DNA of 64,000 nucleotides from CBDHDJ01 sp965261645 (GCA_965261645.1 CBDHDJ010000004.1:992001-1056000), one strand, 5' to 3'; shown: positions 43,438 to 52,741, counted from the first letter of the stretch. The notes: generated by a model from the sequence alone, not told the origin. A program made the numbers and translations.

Positions 43438-45837
43438 ATGAGCCAGCCGACCACGACATCGCCGCGGGCGGCGTTTTTGCCTGCCCCGGTCAGCGCCTTC
43501 TTCAGGCGCCGGCTGGCCGAGGGCGTGGGCCTCGCCCTTCTCGCGCTTGGCGTCGCCTTGGCGTTCGCGCTGGCGAGTTACGCGCCTGGCGATCCCAGTT
43601 TCAACAATGCCGCGGCCGGACCGGCGACCAATCTCATGGGCCAGCCGGGCGCCTTCGCCGCGGACCTCCTGCTCCAGACCTTCGGTCTCGCCGGCGCTCT
43701 GCCCTTGCTGGTGTTGACAGCCTGGGCGTGGCGCATCGGTAGGCACCGCGGCCTGTCCAAACTGTGGCTGCGCATCGTCGTGCTGCCCGCCGCGCTTGTC
43801 GCCGCGGCGGCGTTCGCCGCGAGCTTCCCGGCTTCGGGGACATGGCCGCTGGCGACGGGCTATGGCGGCTGGTTCGGTCACGTTCTATTGCTCAGGACCG
43901 CCGAGTCCCTCGCCACGCTGGATCTCGCCGCCAGCCACCTCGCCCTGCTACCGTGGGTGCTGAACGGTGTCTTCGCGATCCTCGGCGGCGTTCTGCTGAT
44001 TCTGAGCCTGGGCCTGACCTCCGCCGAGTGGCGGGGCATCGGCATCGGCCTCCTTCACCTTGGCCACTGGGTCTGGCTCGCGGTCAGGTCCGCCGCCACC
44101 GCGGTGCGCTGGATCACCCGGTTCGCATCATCCGCGCGGCAGGCGACACCCGCGGAGGCGGCGCGCGCCGAGCCGCATCTCGATGCGCCGCCCCAAAAGA
44201 TCGAGCCGACACTCTATGGCGAGGCGGAGGCCATGCCTGGCACCGATGCCGCAGGGGTTCGCGTTGCCAAGCCCGCGGCCCGACCGCGCGCGGGCAAGCG
44301 TGCCCAGGCCGAAGCCCAGCCGGCCCTCGACCTGACGCCCGGCGAGTACCGCCTGCCGACGCTCAACCTGCTCGCGCGGCCGCCCAACAGGGCGGCCTCC
44401 AGCCGCGTCAACGCGGAGGCGCTCGAGCAGAACTCCCGCCTGCTCGAAGCCGTCCTCGATGATTTCGGCGTGCGCGGTCAGATCACCAACGTCCGGCCCG
44501 GGCCGGTGGTGGCGCTCTATGAGCTCGAGCCGGCGCCCGGCACCAAGACCTCGCGGGTCATCAGCCTCGCCGACGATATCGCCCGGTCGATGAGCGTGCT
44601 CTCGGTGCGGGCCGCCGTCGTGCCCGGGCGCAACGCCATCGGAATCGAGGTGCCCAACGCCCAGCGCGAGACCGTGTATCTGCGCGAGCTCCTGGCCAGC
44701 ACCGACTACGAGAACACCCTGGCGAAGCTCGCGCTGGCGCTGGGCAAGGACCTGGGCGGAACGCCGCTGGTCACCGATTTGGCCCGCATGCCCCATCTCC
44801 TGATCGCCGGGACCACGGGGTCGGGGAAATCGGTCGGGGTCAATGCGATGATCCTGTCGCTGCTCTACCGGATGTCGCCCGATCAGTGCAAATTAATCCT
44901 CATCGATCCCAAGCGGCTCGAGTTGTCCGTCTATGACGGCATCCCGCATCTTCTGACCCCGGTGGTGGTCGATCCCGCCAAGGCGGTGCTGGCGCTCAAG
45001 TGGACCGTCCAGGAAATGGAGAACCGTTACCGCGCCATGTCACATCTCGGCGTGCGCAACATCACGGGCTATAACCAGCGGCTTGCCGACGCGCGAACGC
45101 GGGGCGAGGCCCTGCGGCGCACCGTGCAGACCGGGTTCGACCCGGACACCGGGCAACCCATGTTCGAGGACGAATCGCTCGATCTCGAGCCGATGCCCTA
45201 CGTCGTGCTCGTGGTCGACGAGATGGCCGATCTCATGCTGCTGGCCGGCAAGGAGATCGAAGGCGCGGTTCAACGGCTGTCGCAGATGGCGCGCGCGGCG
45301 GGCATTCACATCATCATGGCGACCCAGCGCCCCTCGGTCGACGTGATCACCGGAACTATCAAGGCGAACTTCCCCACGCGCATCAGCTTCCAGGTCACCT
45401 CCAAGATCGACAGCCGCACCATCCTCGGCGAACAGGGCGCCGAGCAGCTGCTCGGCTCGGGCGACATGCTGTTCATGCAGAGCGGCGGGCGCCTCACCCG
45501 GGTGCATGGCCCCTTCGTCTCGGTCGAAGAGGTCGAATCCGTCGTCCAATTCCTCAAAACGCAGGGTCGGCCCGACTATCTCGACGCCGTCACCGCCGAG
45601 CCTGATACCCCGTTCGAGACCAGCAGCGGCCCGGCGGATGAGCTTTACGACCAGGCGATGGCCCTGGTGTGCAACGAGCGCAGGGCCTCGACCAGCTTCA
45701 TCCAGCGCCACCTTCAGATCGGCTACAATCGTGCGGCGCGAATCATCGAGCGCATGGAGGCCGAAGGGGTCGTCACGCCAGCCAATCACGTCGGCAAGCG
45801 TGAAGTTTTGGCTCGCAGTTTCGATTCAACCGTTTAG
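43438..45837 (+). CDS. ftsK: DNA translocase FtsK
   Basis: FtsK anchors at the septum and pumps chromosomal DNA to finish segregation. The 799-residue protein has four or five N-terminal transmembrane helices (residues about 25-200) and a short basic linker. The RecA-like motor follows, with Walker A GTTGSGKSVGVNAM near residue 458, IDPKRLELSVYDGIPHL, and Walker B VLVVDEMADLM near residue 589. The C-terminal gamma winged-helix domain (residues about 735-798) includes ERRASTSFIQRHLQIGYNRA, the DNA-orienting part. The ATG at 43438 is preferred over the longer open frame from 43330, which would cover the DnaA box. lolA follows 68 nt later. Confidence 0.95.
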   Translation: MSQPTTTSPRAAFLPAPVSAFFRRRLAEGVGLALLALGVALAFALASYAPGDPSFNNAAAGPATNLMGQPGAFAADLLLQTFGLAGALPLLVLTAWAWRIGRHRGLSKLWLRIVVLPAALVAAAAFAASFPASGTWPLATGYGGWFGHVLLLRTAESLATLDLAASHLALLPWVLNGVFAILGGVLLILSLGLTSAEWRGIGIGLLHLGHWVWLAVRSAATAVRWITRFASSARQATPAEAARAEPHLDAPPQKIEPTLYGEAEAMPGTDAAGVRVAKPAARPRAGKRAQAEAQPALDLTPGEYRLPTLNLLARPPNRAASSRVNAEALEQNSRLLEAVLDDFGVRGQITNVRPGPVVALYELEPAPGTKTSRVISLADDIARSMSVLSVRAAVVPGRNAIGIEVPNAQRETVYLRELLASTDYENTLAKLALALGKDLGGTPLVTDLARMPHLLIAGTTGSGKSVGVNAMILSLLYRMSPDQCKLILIDPKRLELSVYDGIPHLLTPVVVDPAKAVLALKWTVQEMENRYRAMSHLGVRNITGYNQRLADARTRGEALRRTVQTGFDPDTGQPMFEDESLDLEPMPYVVLVVDEMADLMLLAGKEIEGAVQRLSQMARAAGIHIIMATQRPSVDVITGTIKANFPTRISFQVTSKIDSRTILGEQGAEQLLGSGDMLFMQSGGRLTRVHGPFVSVEEVESVVQFLKTQGRPDYLDAVTAEPDTPFETSSGPADELYDQAMALVCNERRASTSFIQRHLQIGYNRAARIIERMEAEGVVTPANHVGKREVLARSFDSTV

Positions 45838-45905
45838 GGTGAAGCCCCCGGCGGGGGAGGCGCGAAGGGTTCTCGCCCGCCATCCCGCGCAGGCCACAGC
45901 CAACG

Positions 45906-46514
45906 ATGTTTCGCTTCCTCACCCTTGCCACATGCACTCTATGGGGAACGCTGGCTTCCGGCGCCATGGCGCAAAGCGCTCAAGACGAGCACGACATCGC
46001 GCGCATCGAGGCCTATCTCAACGATATCCGGACCATGAAGGGCCGTTTCCTCCAGGTCGCCGCCGACGGCGCCATGGCCAACGGCGTGTTCTACCTGCGC
46101 CGGCCCCGGCGGTTTCGCTTCGAATATGCACCGCCCAGCCCCGTTCTCCTCGTCGGCGACGGCCTCTGGCTCATCTTTCACGACCGCGAACTGGGGCAGG
46201 TCAGCCGCGTGCCCCTGACATCGTCGCCGCTCGGCCTGCTGATCGACGATGAGGTCTCGTTGACCGACCACGCCGCCATCATCTCCATCGTACGCGAACC
46301 CGGCATCATCCGAATCACGCTGAATGACCGGGAGAAACCCGAACAGGGCGAGCTGACCCTGGTTCTGACCGATCCGCCGCTCGCGCTCCGCCAGTGGCTC
46401 GTGACCGACGCCCAAGGGCTTACGACACGGATCTCGCTTTTCGAGACCGAGGCGAACGTGCCGCTCGACGCCAAGCTCTTCACGTTCTCCGACCCACCCC
46501 CCGGGCGTAACTGA
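45906..46514 (+). CDS. lolA: Outer-membrane lipoprotein carrier protein LolA
   Basis: LolA carries lipoproteins through the periplasm to the outer membrane. The 202-residue protein has a signal peptide (FLTLATCTLWGTLASGAMAQ). The unclosed beta-barrel part includes IEAYLNDIRTMKGRFLQVA, GVFYLRRPRRFRFEYAPP and LLVGDGLWLIFHDRELGQV, all typical. The ftsK-lolA order is common in alphaproteobacteria. Confidence 0.93.
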   Translation: MFRFLTLATCTLWGTLASGAMAQSAQDEHDIARIEAYLNDIRTMKGRFLQVAADGAMANGVFYLRRPRRFRFEYAPPSPVLLVGDGLWLIFHDRELGQVSRVPLTSSPLGLLIDDEVSLTDHAAIISIVREPGIIRITLNDREKPEQGELTLVLTDPPLALRQWLVTDAQGLTTRISLFETEANVPLDAKLFTFSDPPPGRN

Positions 46515-46614
46515 GGCGCCCCAGGCTGGTCCGGGAATTGCACGGTTGACGACGATGGGGGCAAGGAGCGCCCGAGGACGACCAACGTGCGCGTGAAACC
46601 CTAAATTGACCGCC

Positions 46615-47427
46615 ATGGAGACAGTTTCTAGGATGGCCGTGCGCCCGCAAGATCGGCGCACCAGGGCCATGCATCCCGTTGCCACCCATCACTGCCGCGT
46701 GGAACACCTCGAGAAGGTCACCCACGATGTCATCATCATGGAACTCGCCCTCGATTCCGGCGCATCGTTCGCGTTTGCCGCGGGGCAGTATATGAGCCTG
46801 CATTTCGACGGCCTGCCGCCGCGCGATTTTTCCCTCGCCAACCTGCCCGGCGAAACGCCGCTCGAATTTCACGTGCGCCAGGTGCAGGGCGGCACCGTCG
46901 GCCACCATCTCGCCGGCCGGCTGCGTGTCGGCGATCAAGTGGCGATCAAGGGCCCTTACGGCGATGCCTACCTGCGCCCGGATCACGACGGTCCGATCGT
47001 CGCGGTCGCGGGCAGCACCGGCCTGGCGCCAATCAAGTCGATCGTCGAAACGGCCCTGGCTGAAGGCATGGCAAAGCCGATCTATCTCTATTTCGGTGTC
47101 CGTGCGGAACGCGATCTCTACCTCATTGATCACTTCGAAGCGCTGGCGGCGCGCCATGCCAACCTGACCTTCGTGCCCGCCCTGTCGCATGCAAAGGAGC
47201 CATCGCCGCACCGGACCGGCTTCATCGCCGATATCGTGGCCGAGGATTTCCGCGAACACCCCGAACGCCTCGAGGGGTGCAGGGCTTATCTGGCCGGACC
47301 GCCAGTCATGGTCGAGACCGCACGAGGAGCCCTTGTCGCGCTCGGTGTGGGCGTGGACGATTGTTTCGTCGATCCGTTCTACACCGACGCCGAGAAAGCG
47401 ACGCCTGACCGGGCAGGACTGGCGTGA
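46615..47427 (+). CDS. FAD/NAD(P)-binding ferredoxin-reductase-type oxidoreductase
   Basis: The 270-residue protein is a two-domain flavin reductase. The FAD domain has the RxYS-like motif as PRDFSLANLP (Asp for Tyr). GGTVGHHLAGRLRVGD and GPYGDAYLR follow. The NAD(P) domain has VAGSTGLAPIKSIVETAL, IYLYFGVRAERDLYL and a C-terminal CRAYLAGPPVMVE. It resembles the reductase part of CDP-6-deoxy-glucoseen reductases and phenol hydroxylase reductases, but the 2Fe-2S domain is absent. It would therefore need a separate electron partner. Starts at 46606 (TTG), 46615, 46633 and 46669 (all ATG) are possible; the conserved part begins near 46669. Confidence 0.82.
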   Translation: METVSRMAVRPQDRRTRAMHPVATHHCRVEHLEKVTHDVIIMELALDSGASFAFAAGQYMSLHFDGLPPRDFSLANLPGETPLEFHVRQVQGGTVGHHLAGRLRVGDQVAIKGPYGDAYLRPDHDGPIVAVAGSTGLAPIKSIVETALAEGMAKPIYLYFGVRAERDLYLIDHFEALAARHANLTFVPALSHAKEPSPHRTGFIADIVAEDFREHPERLEGCRAYLAGPPVMVETARGALVALGVGVDDCFVDPFYTDAEKATPDRAGLA

Positions 47428-48079
47428 CGCGTTCGGCCATGCCTCGGGTTCTCGTCTCAGGCGCGCGGCCGCCGAAGAAAGGCGGGCGCCCCTGAGCGAT
47501 ACGGGCGACGACGAGATCCTCGATCTCGAGGATTACGCCAACCTGGTGGCGGTTGCGCGCTTTGCCCGCAGGATCGGGCGCGTGCAGTGGTTCGGCGCGC
47601 TTGGTGAGGCGCTCGACGACGTGACGCGCGCCGACGCCGAGGCCTACCTTGCAGCGCTCGGCTTCCCCGATGTCTACGTAGGCGAAGTTCCAGGCTGGGA
47701 GGAGGCCGAGGCGGCGGCCACCAACCCCGACTGGAACCCGGACTGGTGGGAGGCCGAGGAGCAGTTGCGCGCCGGCCTGACCGCCGATGCCGTCGCGCTG
47801 GTCGGTGAGGCGGAACTCACGACGGCGCTCACGCATATCACCGCCCAAGCCGCCGAGGTCGTGCCCGATGCCGCGCAGGGAGCCGCCGTGCACACCGGTC
47901 TCACCGATGACGAGCTGGTCCGCGCCGCCGTGGGCGGCGCCACGCAGGCCTGCTACAGCGCGGCCCTGGTTCTGGCGGCGGCGGCCGAGCCCGACCATGC
48001 CTTCGCGCTCAAGTTCCGCCTTTTCGAGTCCGGGCGCTGGCCCATCGGCATCATCGGCGCCACATTTCACCTGTTCTGA
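47405..48079 (+). CDS. Uncharacterised protein, start uncertain
   Basis: I do not recognise the family. The frame is convincingly coding from about 47500 (LSDTGDDEILDLEDYANLVA) to 48079, with a C-terminal GRWPIGIIGATFHLF. It is acidic and tryptophan-rich in the middle (NPDWNPDWWEAEEQLR). No ATG, GTG or TTG lies in frame close to the expected N-terminus. The in-frame GTG near 47348 is deep inside the upstream gene. A CTG at 47405 would give LTGQDWRDAFGHA. A GTG at 47424 in another frame runs only 23 codons. A non-standard start or a lost base near 47430-47500 are both possible. It overlaps the oxidoreductase gene by about 23 nt. Confidence 0.6.
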   Translation: MTGQDWRDAFGHASGSRLRRAAAEERRAPLSDTGDDEILDLEDYANLVAVARFARRIGRVQWFGALGEALDDVTRADAEAYLAALGFPDVYVGEVPGWEEAEAAATNPDWNPDWWEAEEQLRAGLTADAVALVGEAELTTALTHITAQAAEVVPDAAQGAAVHTGLTDDELVRAAVGGATQACYSAALVLAAAAEPDHAFALKFRLFESGRWPIGIIGATFHLF

Positions 48080-48102
48080 ACCGAACCGGACACTCTGCTG
48101 CC

Positions 48103-48927
48103 ATGGCCAGACCTCCGAAACCCCGCGCCTCCGGCGTCCGTATCGCCACCTGGAACATCAATTCCATCCGCCCCCGCATCGCGCTCATCAAGCGGTTCGT
48201 CGAGGCCTACGATCCCGATGTCCTGTGCCTCCAGGAGATCAAAGTCGCCAACGAGCATTTTCCACTCGCCGCGATCGAGAAGCTCGGCTTTCCCCACATC
48301 GCGAAGCACGGCCAGAAGAATTATCACGGCGTCGCCATTCTCTCGCGCCTGGCCCTTGAGGACGTGACGACCCGGCAGTGGTGCGGAATCGACGACACGC
48401 GCCACAATTACGCAACGCTACCGGGCGGCGTCGAGCTCCACAATTTCTACGTCCCCTCCGGCGGCGATATCCCCGATCCCGCGGCCAACGACAAATTCGC
48501 CCACAAGCTCAAGTTCATGACCGAGATGGCGGCCTGGTTCGGAGCCCAAAAAGCGGCGAAGAAAAATCTCATCCTGGTCGGCGATCTCAACGTCGCGCCG
48601 CTCGAGACCGATGTCTGGTCCCACAGGCAGCTTCTCAAAGTGGTCTCCCACACGCCCGTCGAAGTCGAACATCTCGCGCGCGTGCGCGCCTCGCAAGATT
48701 GGATCGACGCCGTGCGCCACTTCATTCCCGATAGCGAGAAACTCTATAGCTGGTGGAGCTATCGGGCGCGCGATTGGGCGGCTTCGGATCGGGGCCGCCG
48801 GCTCGATCATGTGTGGGTGACGCGGGGCCTCGAACCGGCGCTGCAATCGGCGCGCATCGTGCGTGAGGCGCGCGGCTGGGACAAGGCCTCCGATCACGTC
48901 CCGGTACTGATCGACCTCGCACTCTGA
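48103..48927 (+). CDS. xth: Exodeoxyribonuclease III (XthA family)
   Basis: This 274-residue endonuclease/exonuclease/phosphatase-family enzyme repairs abasic sites. Metal and catalytic motifs are all present: ATWNINSIRPR near residue 16, VLCLQEIKV with the metal-binding Glu, LVGDLNVAPLETDVW with the Asp/Asn pair, RRLDHVWVT and SDHVPVLIDL with the catalytic His. It is 23 nt after the unknown gene and converges with the small methyltransferase, only 6 nt between their ends. Confidence 0.94.
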   Translation: MARPPKPRASGVRIATWNINSIRPRIALIKRFVEAYDPDVLCLQEIKVANEHFPLAAIEKLGFPHIAKHGQKNYHGVAILSRLALEDVTTRQWCGIDDTRHNYATLPGGVELHNFYVPSGGDIPDPAANDKFAHKLKFMTEMAAWFGAQKAAKKNLILVGDLNVAPLETDVWSHRQLLKVVSHTPVEVEHLARVRASQDWIDAVRHFIPDSEKLYSWWSYRARDWAASDRGRRLDHVWVTRGLEPALQSARIVREARGWDKASDHVPVLIDLAL

Positions 48928-48933
48928 ACGGGC

Positions 48934-49425
48934 TCAGCCTGCGGTGCGATAGAAGAAGTAGCTACCGGGCATCGCGCCGTCGGGCAGCGGCGAACTGACC
49001 CAACCGCGGGCCGCCAGCGGCTGATCCGAGACGATCACGGCGCCGCGCACCAGCAGCTCATCGAGCACTGGACCCAACCACTGGGCCAGGTCCGCGGTCG
49101 CCGCCTGATCGCCCGAGCCGATATCGCAGTGCGCCAATGCGGCCTGGCCTCCCAGGCGCTCGCGGGCAGCGGGCAGCGTCGCGTGAAATTCGCCGAGGAA
49201 CACATGACCGGCATCGGGGATGCAGGCGGGGTGCGCCGCGATCTGCCGGTCGAAGACGAAGATGTCGCGATCGGGGAACAGGCCACGCAGATGATCATAG
49301 GTCCGGCCGTTGCCGAGGCCGAGCTCGAGGATCGGTCCGGCGTTCACGGCGATCAGTCCGGCCGCGTGATTGAGGCATGCTCGCTGGGCGGTGACGCGAT
49401 GAATGAAACTGTCGAGACGACTCAT
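48934..49425 (-). CDS. Small SAM-dependent methyltransferase (Methyltransf_17-like)
   Basis: The 163-residue protein has a methyltransferase glycine motif, PILELGLGNGRTYDHL near residues 31-46. DIFVFDRQIAAHP follows with the acidic residue after beta 2. RGAVIVSDQPLAARGWV and GSYFFYRTAG at the C-terminus match my recollection of the Methyltransf_17 family, which is mainly alphaproteobacterial. The substrate is unknown. It is the last gene of the leftward ABC/cyclic-nucleotide operon, 58 nt after the preceding stop. Co-transcription suggests a role in the same process, which is not otherwise proven. Confidence 0.8.
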   Translation of the reverse strand: MSRLDSFIHRVTAQRACLNHAAGLIAVNAGPILELGLGNGRTYDHLRGLFPDRDIFVFDRQIAAHPACIPDAGHVFLGEFHATLPAARERLGGQAALAHCDIGSGDQAATADLAQWLGPVLDELLVRGAVIVSDQPLAARGWVSSPLPDGAMPGSYFFYRTAG

Positions 49426-49483
49426 GTTCGTAGAGGCCCCGATGATCTCAACGACCGGCCGCGCTCGAGACGGCGGCGTGGCG

Positions 49484-49936
49484 CTAGTCCGTCTTGCCCA
49501 CCGCCTTCATGAGTTGCGAGGTGGTCCGCTCGAGGCGTTGAGCGAGGACGCGCATGACTTCGACCGCCATCTGGGGAAACTCCAAGACCAGCCGGAAAAA
49601 CAGATCCTTCGAAATCTTGAGCGCCGTGAGATCGCTGGTCGCGCGGACCGTGGCGGTTCGCAGCACGTCGCAGAGGATGGCAATTTCGCCGACAAAATCG
49701 TTCTTGCCGACCTGGGCGACCGTGATGGTGCCGTTCGGCGTATCGACGAGGACGTCGGCATCGCCCTCGATGATAATGTAGGCGGCATCACCCATGTCGC
49801 CCTGAACGCACAGGTCCTGGCCCGGTCGAAAGGTCAACCGTTCGCTGGTGAAGGCCAGCAGCTTGAGTTTTGATGGTTCGATCCGGGTGAACAGCGGAAT
49901 GTTCCGCAGCAGATCGACTTCTTCGTTGAGACTCAC
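49484..49936 (-). CDS. Stand-alone cyclic-nucleotide-binding-domain protein
   Basis: The 150-residue protein is a single cNMP-binding beta roll (residues about 15-130) with a C-terminal helix and no DNA-binding domain. Family features are FRPGQDLCVQGDMGDAAYII and EGDADVLVD. The phosphate-binding cassette region is FVGEIAILCDVLRTATVRA, where the usual GE-x-A-L-x(4)-RxA is largely kept (RTATV). The ligand may be cAMP or cGMP, or the fold may have lost binding. The GTG start has AGGAGG 7 nt upstream. It lies 19 nt after the atypical ABC exporter gene, which suggests it senses or gates that transporter. Confidence 0.88.
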   Translation of the reverse strand: MSLNEEVDLLRNIPLFTRIEPSKLKLLAFTSERLTFRPGQDLCVQGDMGDAAYIIIEGDADVLVDTPNGTITVAQVGKNDFVGEIAILCDVLRTATVRATSDLTALKISKDLFFRLVLEFPQMAVEVMRVLAQRLERTTSQLMKAVGKTD

Positions 49937-49955
49937 GGTACGCCTCCTAGATTCC

Positions 49956-52592
49956 TTATGCGTTGGTCAACAGCTCTTTCATGAAGGATCCGTCACGGTT
50001 GAGCTCGGCAAAGGTGCCCTGCTCGATGATCCTGCCGGCTTTCATGACGAGAACCCGGTCGAAGTCTTCCGCCAGATCGGCCCGGTGGAGCGCCCATATC
50101 ACGCCTCTGCCAGCGAATTCCTCGCGCAGGTTTTTCATTATCTTCCCCTGTACGCTGGAGTCCAGCGCCGCGGTCGCTTCCGACACTACCAGGACGTCGG
50201 GCCGTTTGAGTATCGCCCGCGCGATCGCGAGCTTCTGGCGCTGCCCTCCGGTCAAGCGCGAGCCTCCTACTCCGACGTCGAAGTTGAGCCCCACCTGCAT
50301 GACCAAATCGTGCAGCCCGAGTTCGCCAACCACCTCGGAGACGAGCTTGCCGACGCGCTCCGCCGATTCCGCCTGACCGTAGGCGATCTTGCCGAACAAG
50401 ATGTTGTCCTGAAGATTGGTCGCGCTGTTGTAGGTGTCGGGGTCGAAGAACTCGACCGCGTCCCTGAGGTCATCGGGCAGCTCGTCAAAAAAGGCCGCGC
50501 GCGCCTCGATGAGCTTGGGCCGAACCTCCTCGTTGATAAGGCCCAGGCGGTGGCGCGCCGGGATCAACATGAACGGCAGCGAAAGCAGGCGCTGCCGGTC
50601 CTCGGCCCCGAGCGTGGCCAACTCGTCGCGATCGACGCGCGTGACCAGGGCTTGAACATCGGGCAGATCCTCGGCCGAAATGAAGCTGAACTGCTGGAAC
50701 AGCTCGTGATCGGGTGGCAGATCGGCGAACAGCTCGACCATGGTGGCAGCCACCTGATAGCCGATCGACAGCATGGTGTCGGTCAGCCCCACCTTATCGA
50801 GGACGGTGAGCACATACTCATTTTCCGCGAGCCGTTCGACGTGAAAGGCCTCGCCCGTCGGATTGCCGAACAACAGATTCTCCCCGACCGTCGCGTTGGT
50901 ATTGTACGCGTCGCGATCGAAGGACTCGATCAGGGGCGCGATCGCCGGATCCTGCAATCGTTCCCGGAGCGCTACCCGGGCCTTGAGAATTGCCGCCGCG
51001 AGCTCGGGCTGCTGCGCAGGGTCGATCGTACCGCGGAGCCCGAGCTGGTAGACGTCGGTATCGAGGTCGACCATCTCGAGGACGTCGAGCCCCACCTTGA
51101 TGAGCTCGTCCGGCCCCTCCGCGCCCGCAGCGGCATAATCGATCCAATCCACGTCGAGCGCATCGGTGGCGTTGCCCGATCGTTCGGCTTCGGCCACGAA
51201 TTCGGCGTGGGAGTCATCGTCATCGACCTCGCCGGGGCGATGCTTCAGTCCGTAAAACAGGTTGTTGCCAAGGCTCGCGGCAAACATATAGCCGCCCTGG
51301 CCAACATAGGAAATGCGCCGGCCCGTCACCGCCTCGGGCAAGCCGCCCAAGTCCTCGCCGTTGACGACGATGCTCCCGCGGCTGGGATCAAGCAGGCGCG
51401 CGAGTAACATCATGAGATCTTCCTTCCCGCTGCCGCTCGGGCCGACCGCCGCGATGTGTTCGTTGGTCCTGAGGCGCACCGAGATCGAGTCGATGACGTT
51501 GACGTCCTGGTCGTCGATCAGCGTCAGGTTGCTGGTTGCCAACTCGCCCTCGAGGTGCGCGATCTCGTCCGGCACGCTCACCTGGTAGTCCTCTTCGCGC
51601 ATCCCCGCCGGCTCGAACTGGCTCACGACCTGGTCGTACTTGATCTTGGCGTCCTCCTTCATCTGGTAGTAGTTCAGGAGCTCTTTCCACGGTGACGCTA
51701 GGTCCTTGTGCGCGGCGATGGCCGCCATCAGGGTGCCGATGTCGAGATCGCCGATGATGACCAGGTACCCGCCGATCGAATAAAAGAAGAACGGCCCCAA
51801 CTGTTGGATGAAATTGTTGAGGAATTTGATAACGAACTTCTGCCGGTAGATGCTGTAGCGCACATCAAAGATGGCGCCAAGCCGGTGGGAGAACTCGGCG
51901 CGCGCGAGAATTGAGGTGTCGTGCGCGTGAATCTCCTGCACGCCCTGCACGGTTTCGCCGATGCGGTCGGAGAGCCTGCGGACCAGCTGGACGCGCCGCT
52001 TGCCCAGCACATTCACCCGCATCTGCAGCTTGGGAATGATGTAGACCTGCAAGGGGTAAAGGGCGACAGCGGCGGCCGCCATGATCGGATTCTGGATGAA
52101 CAGGAACGCTAGAATGACCACCAGCTGGCCGCCCTGGAACGCGGGCAGCGAGTAGGCATCGCCGATGAAGCCGCCGAGCGGCTCCACTTCCTGAGTGATC
52201 ATGGGGATGATCTCGCCCTGCGACATCTTGCGGAACGTCGGCAACGGGAAACGCAGGATCCGAGTGTAGAGGTCGTAGCGCAGCCGGCGCAACATGCGCT
52301 CGCCGGTCAGACCCTTGTAGACGTTGATGATGTATTTGAAGGTCTGGTTGACAATGACCAGAACAAGAAACGCGACGCAGAGCAGGAGGAGAAAGACCGT
52401 CTGGTTGACCTCGAATCCCATGAGTTCGATGGGAAACGGGCCGCCCTTGCCGAGAATGGCGCCGTTGACGATTAGTTTGGGGAGTTCGTAAAAGGCGTAG
52501 AGGAAGGGAAACGAAGCGGCCGCCATCACCGTCATGATGATCTGCTGGCGCATGCTGTAGCGCCGAATGTACTTAAAGACGGTCTTTTCCAT
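49956..52592 (-). CDS. ABC exporter with an expanded, atypical nucleotide-binding domain
   Basis: At 878 residues this is about 280 longer than a normal half exporter. Six transmembrane helices occupy residues about 15-330 (EIHAHDTSILARAEFSHRL lies in a cytoplasmic loop). Walker A (GPSGSGKED, residue about 385) has Glu instead of Ser/Thr after the Lys. The signature LTGGQRQKLAIARA comes only at about residue 779, nearly 400 residues later instead of about 110. Walker B reads VLVVSEATAALD, with Ser for the magnesium-binding Asp but the catalytic Glu kept. The H-loop His is in ALHRADLAEDF. The inserted region repeats a local motif: NNLFYG (about 440), ENLLFG (about 570) and DNILFG (about 727). 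The last two each follow an FD(R/P)D(A/T)YN segment. Frame and codon use look normal, so it is probably functional but mechanistically unusual. Confidence 0.9.
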   Translation of the reverse strand: MEKTVFKYIRRYSMRQQIIMTVMAAASFPFLYAFYELPKLIVNGAILGKGGPFPIELMGFEVNQTVFLLLLCVAFLVLVIVNQTFKYIINVYKGLTGERMLRRLRYDLYTRILRFPLPTFRKMSQGEIIPMITQEVEPLGGFIGDAYSLPAFQGGQLVVILAFLFIQNPIMAAAAVALYPLQVYIIPKLQMRVNVLGKRRVQLVRRLSDRIGETVQGVQEIHAHDTSILARAEFSHRLGAIFDVRYSIYRQKFVIKFLNNFIQQLGPFFFYSIGGYLVIIGDLDIGTLMAAIAAHKDLASPWKELLNYYQMKEDAKIKYDQVVSQFEPAGMREEDYQVSVPDEIAHLEGELATSNLTLIDDQDVNVIDSISVRLRTNEHIAAVGPSGSGKEDLMMLLARLLDPSRGSIVVNGEDLGGLPEAVTGRRISYVGQGGYMFAASLGNNLFYGLKHRPGEVDDDDSHAEFVAEAERSGNATDALDVDWIDYAAAGAEGPDELIKVGLDVLEMVDLDTDVYQLGLRGTIDPAQQPELAAAILKARVALRERLQDPAIAPLIESFDRDAYNTNATVGENLLFGNPTGEAFHVERLAENEYVLTVLDKVGLTDTMLSIGYQVAATMVELFADLPPDHELFQQFSFISAEDLPDVQALVTRVDRDELATLGAEDRQRLLSLPFMLIPARHRLGLINEEVRPKLIEARAAFFDELPDDLRDAVEFFDPDTYNSATNLQDNILFGKIAYGQAESAERVGKLVSEVVGELGLHDLVMQVGLNFDVGVGGSRLTGGQRQKLAIARAILKRPDVLVVSEATAALDSSVQGKIMKNLREEFAGRGVIWALHRADLAEDFDRVLVMKAGRIIEQGTFAELNRDGSFMKELLTNA

Positions 52593-52652
52593 CTACGTGG
52601 TGCCAGGGTGTGCTGGGGCGCAAAAGCGATGATTCTTCGCACGCGCGGCCAG

Positions 52653-52680
52653 ATTAGACCACGCGAGCAGGGCGGTAAAC
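52653..52680 (-). promoter_or_regulatory. Candidate promoter of the leftward ABC operon
   Basis: On the minus strand GTTTAC (52680-52675) and TCTAAT (52658-52653, 5 of 6 to TATAAT) are 16 nt apart, about 60 nt before the ABC start. The 149-nt gap to the divergent glycan cassette must also hold that cassette's promoter, which I could not define. Confidence 0.35.
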
Positions 52681-52741
52681 GGCTCGTTCGTCTGGCAAAA
52701 ATCTGTTTTCCGGCCCGTGGCGTCTATGCCATAGTCGCGCC

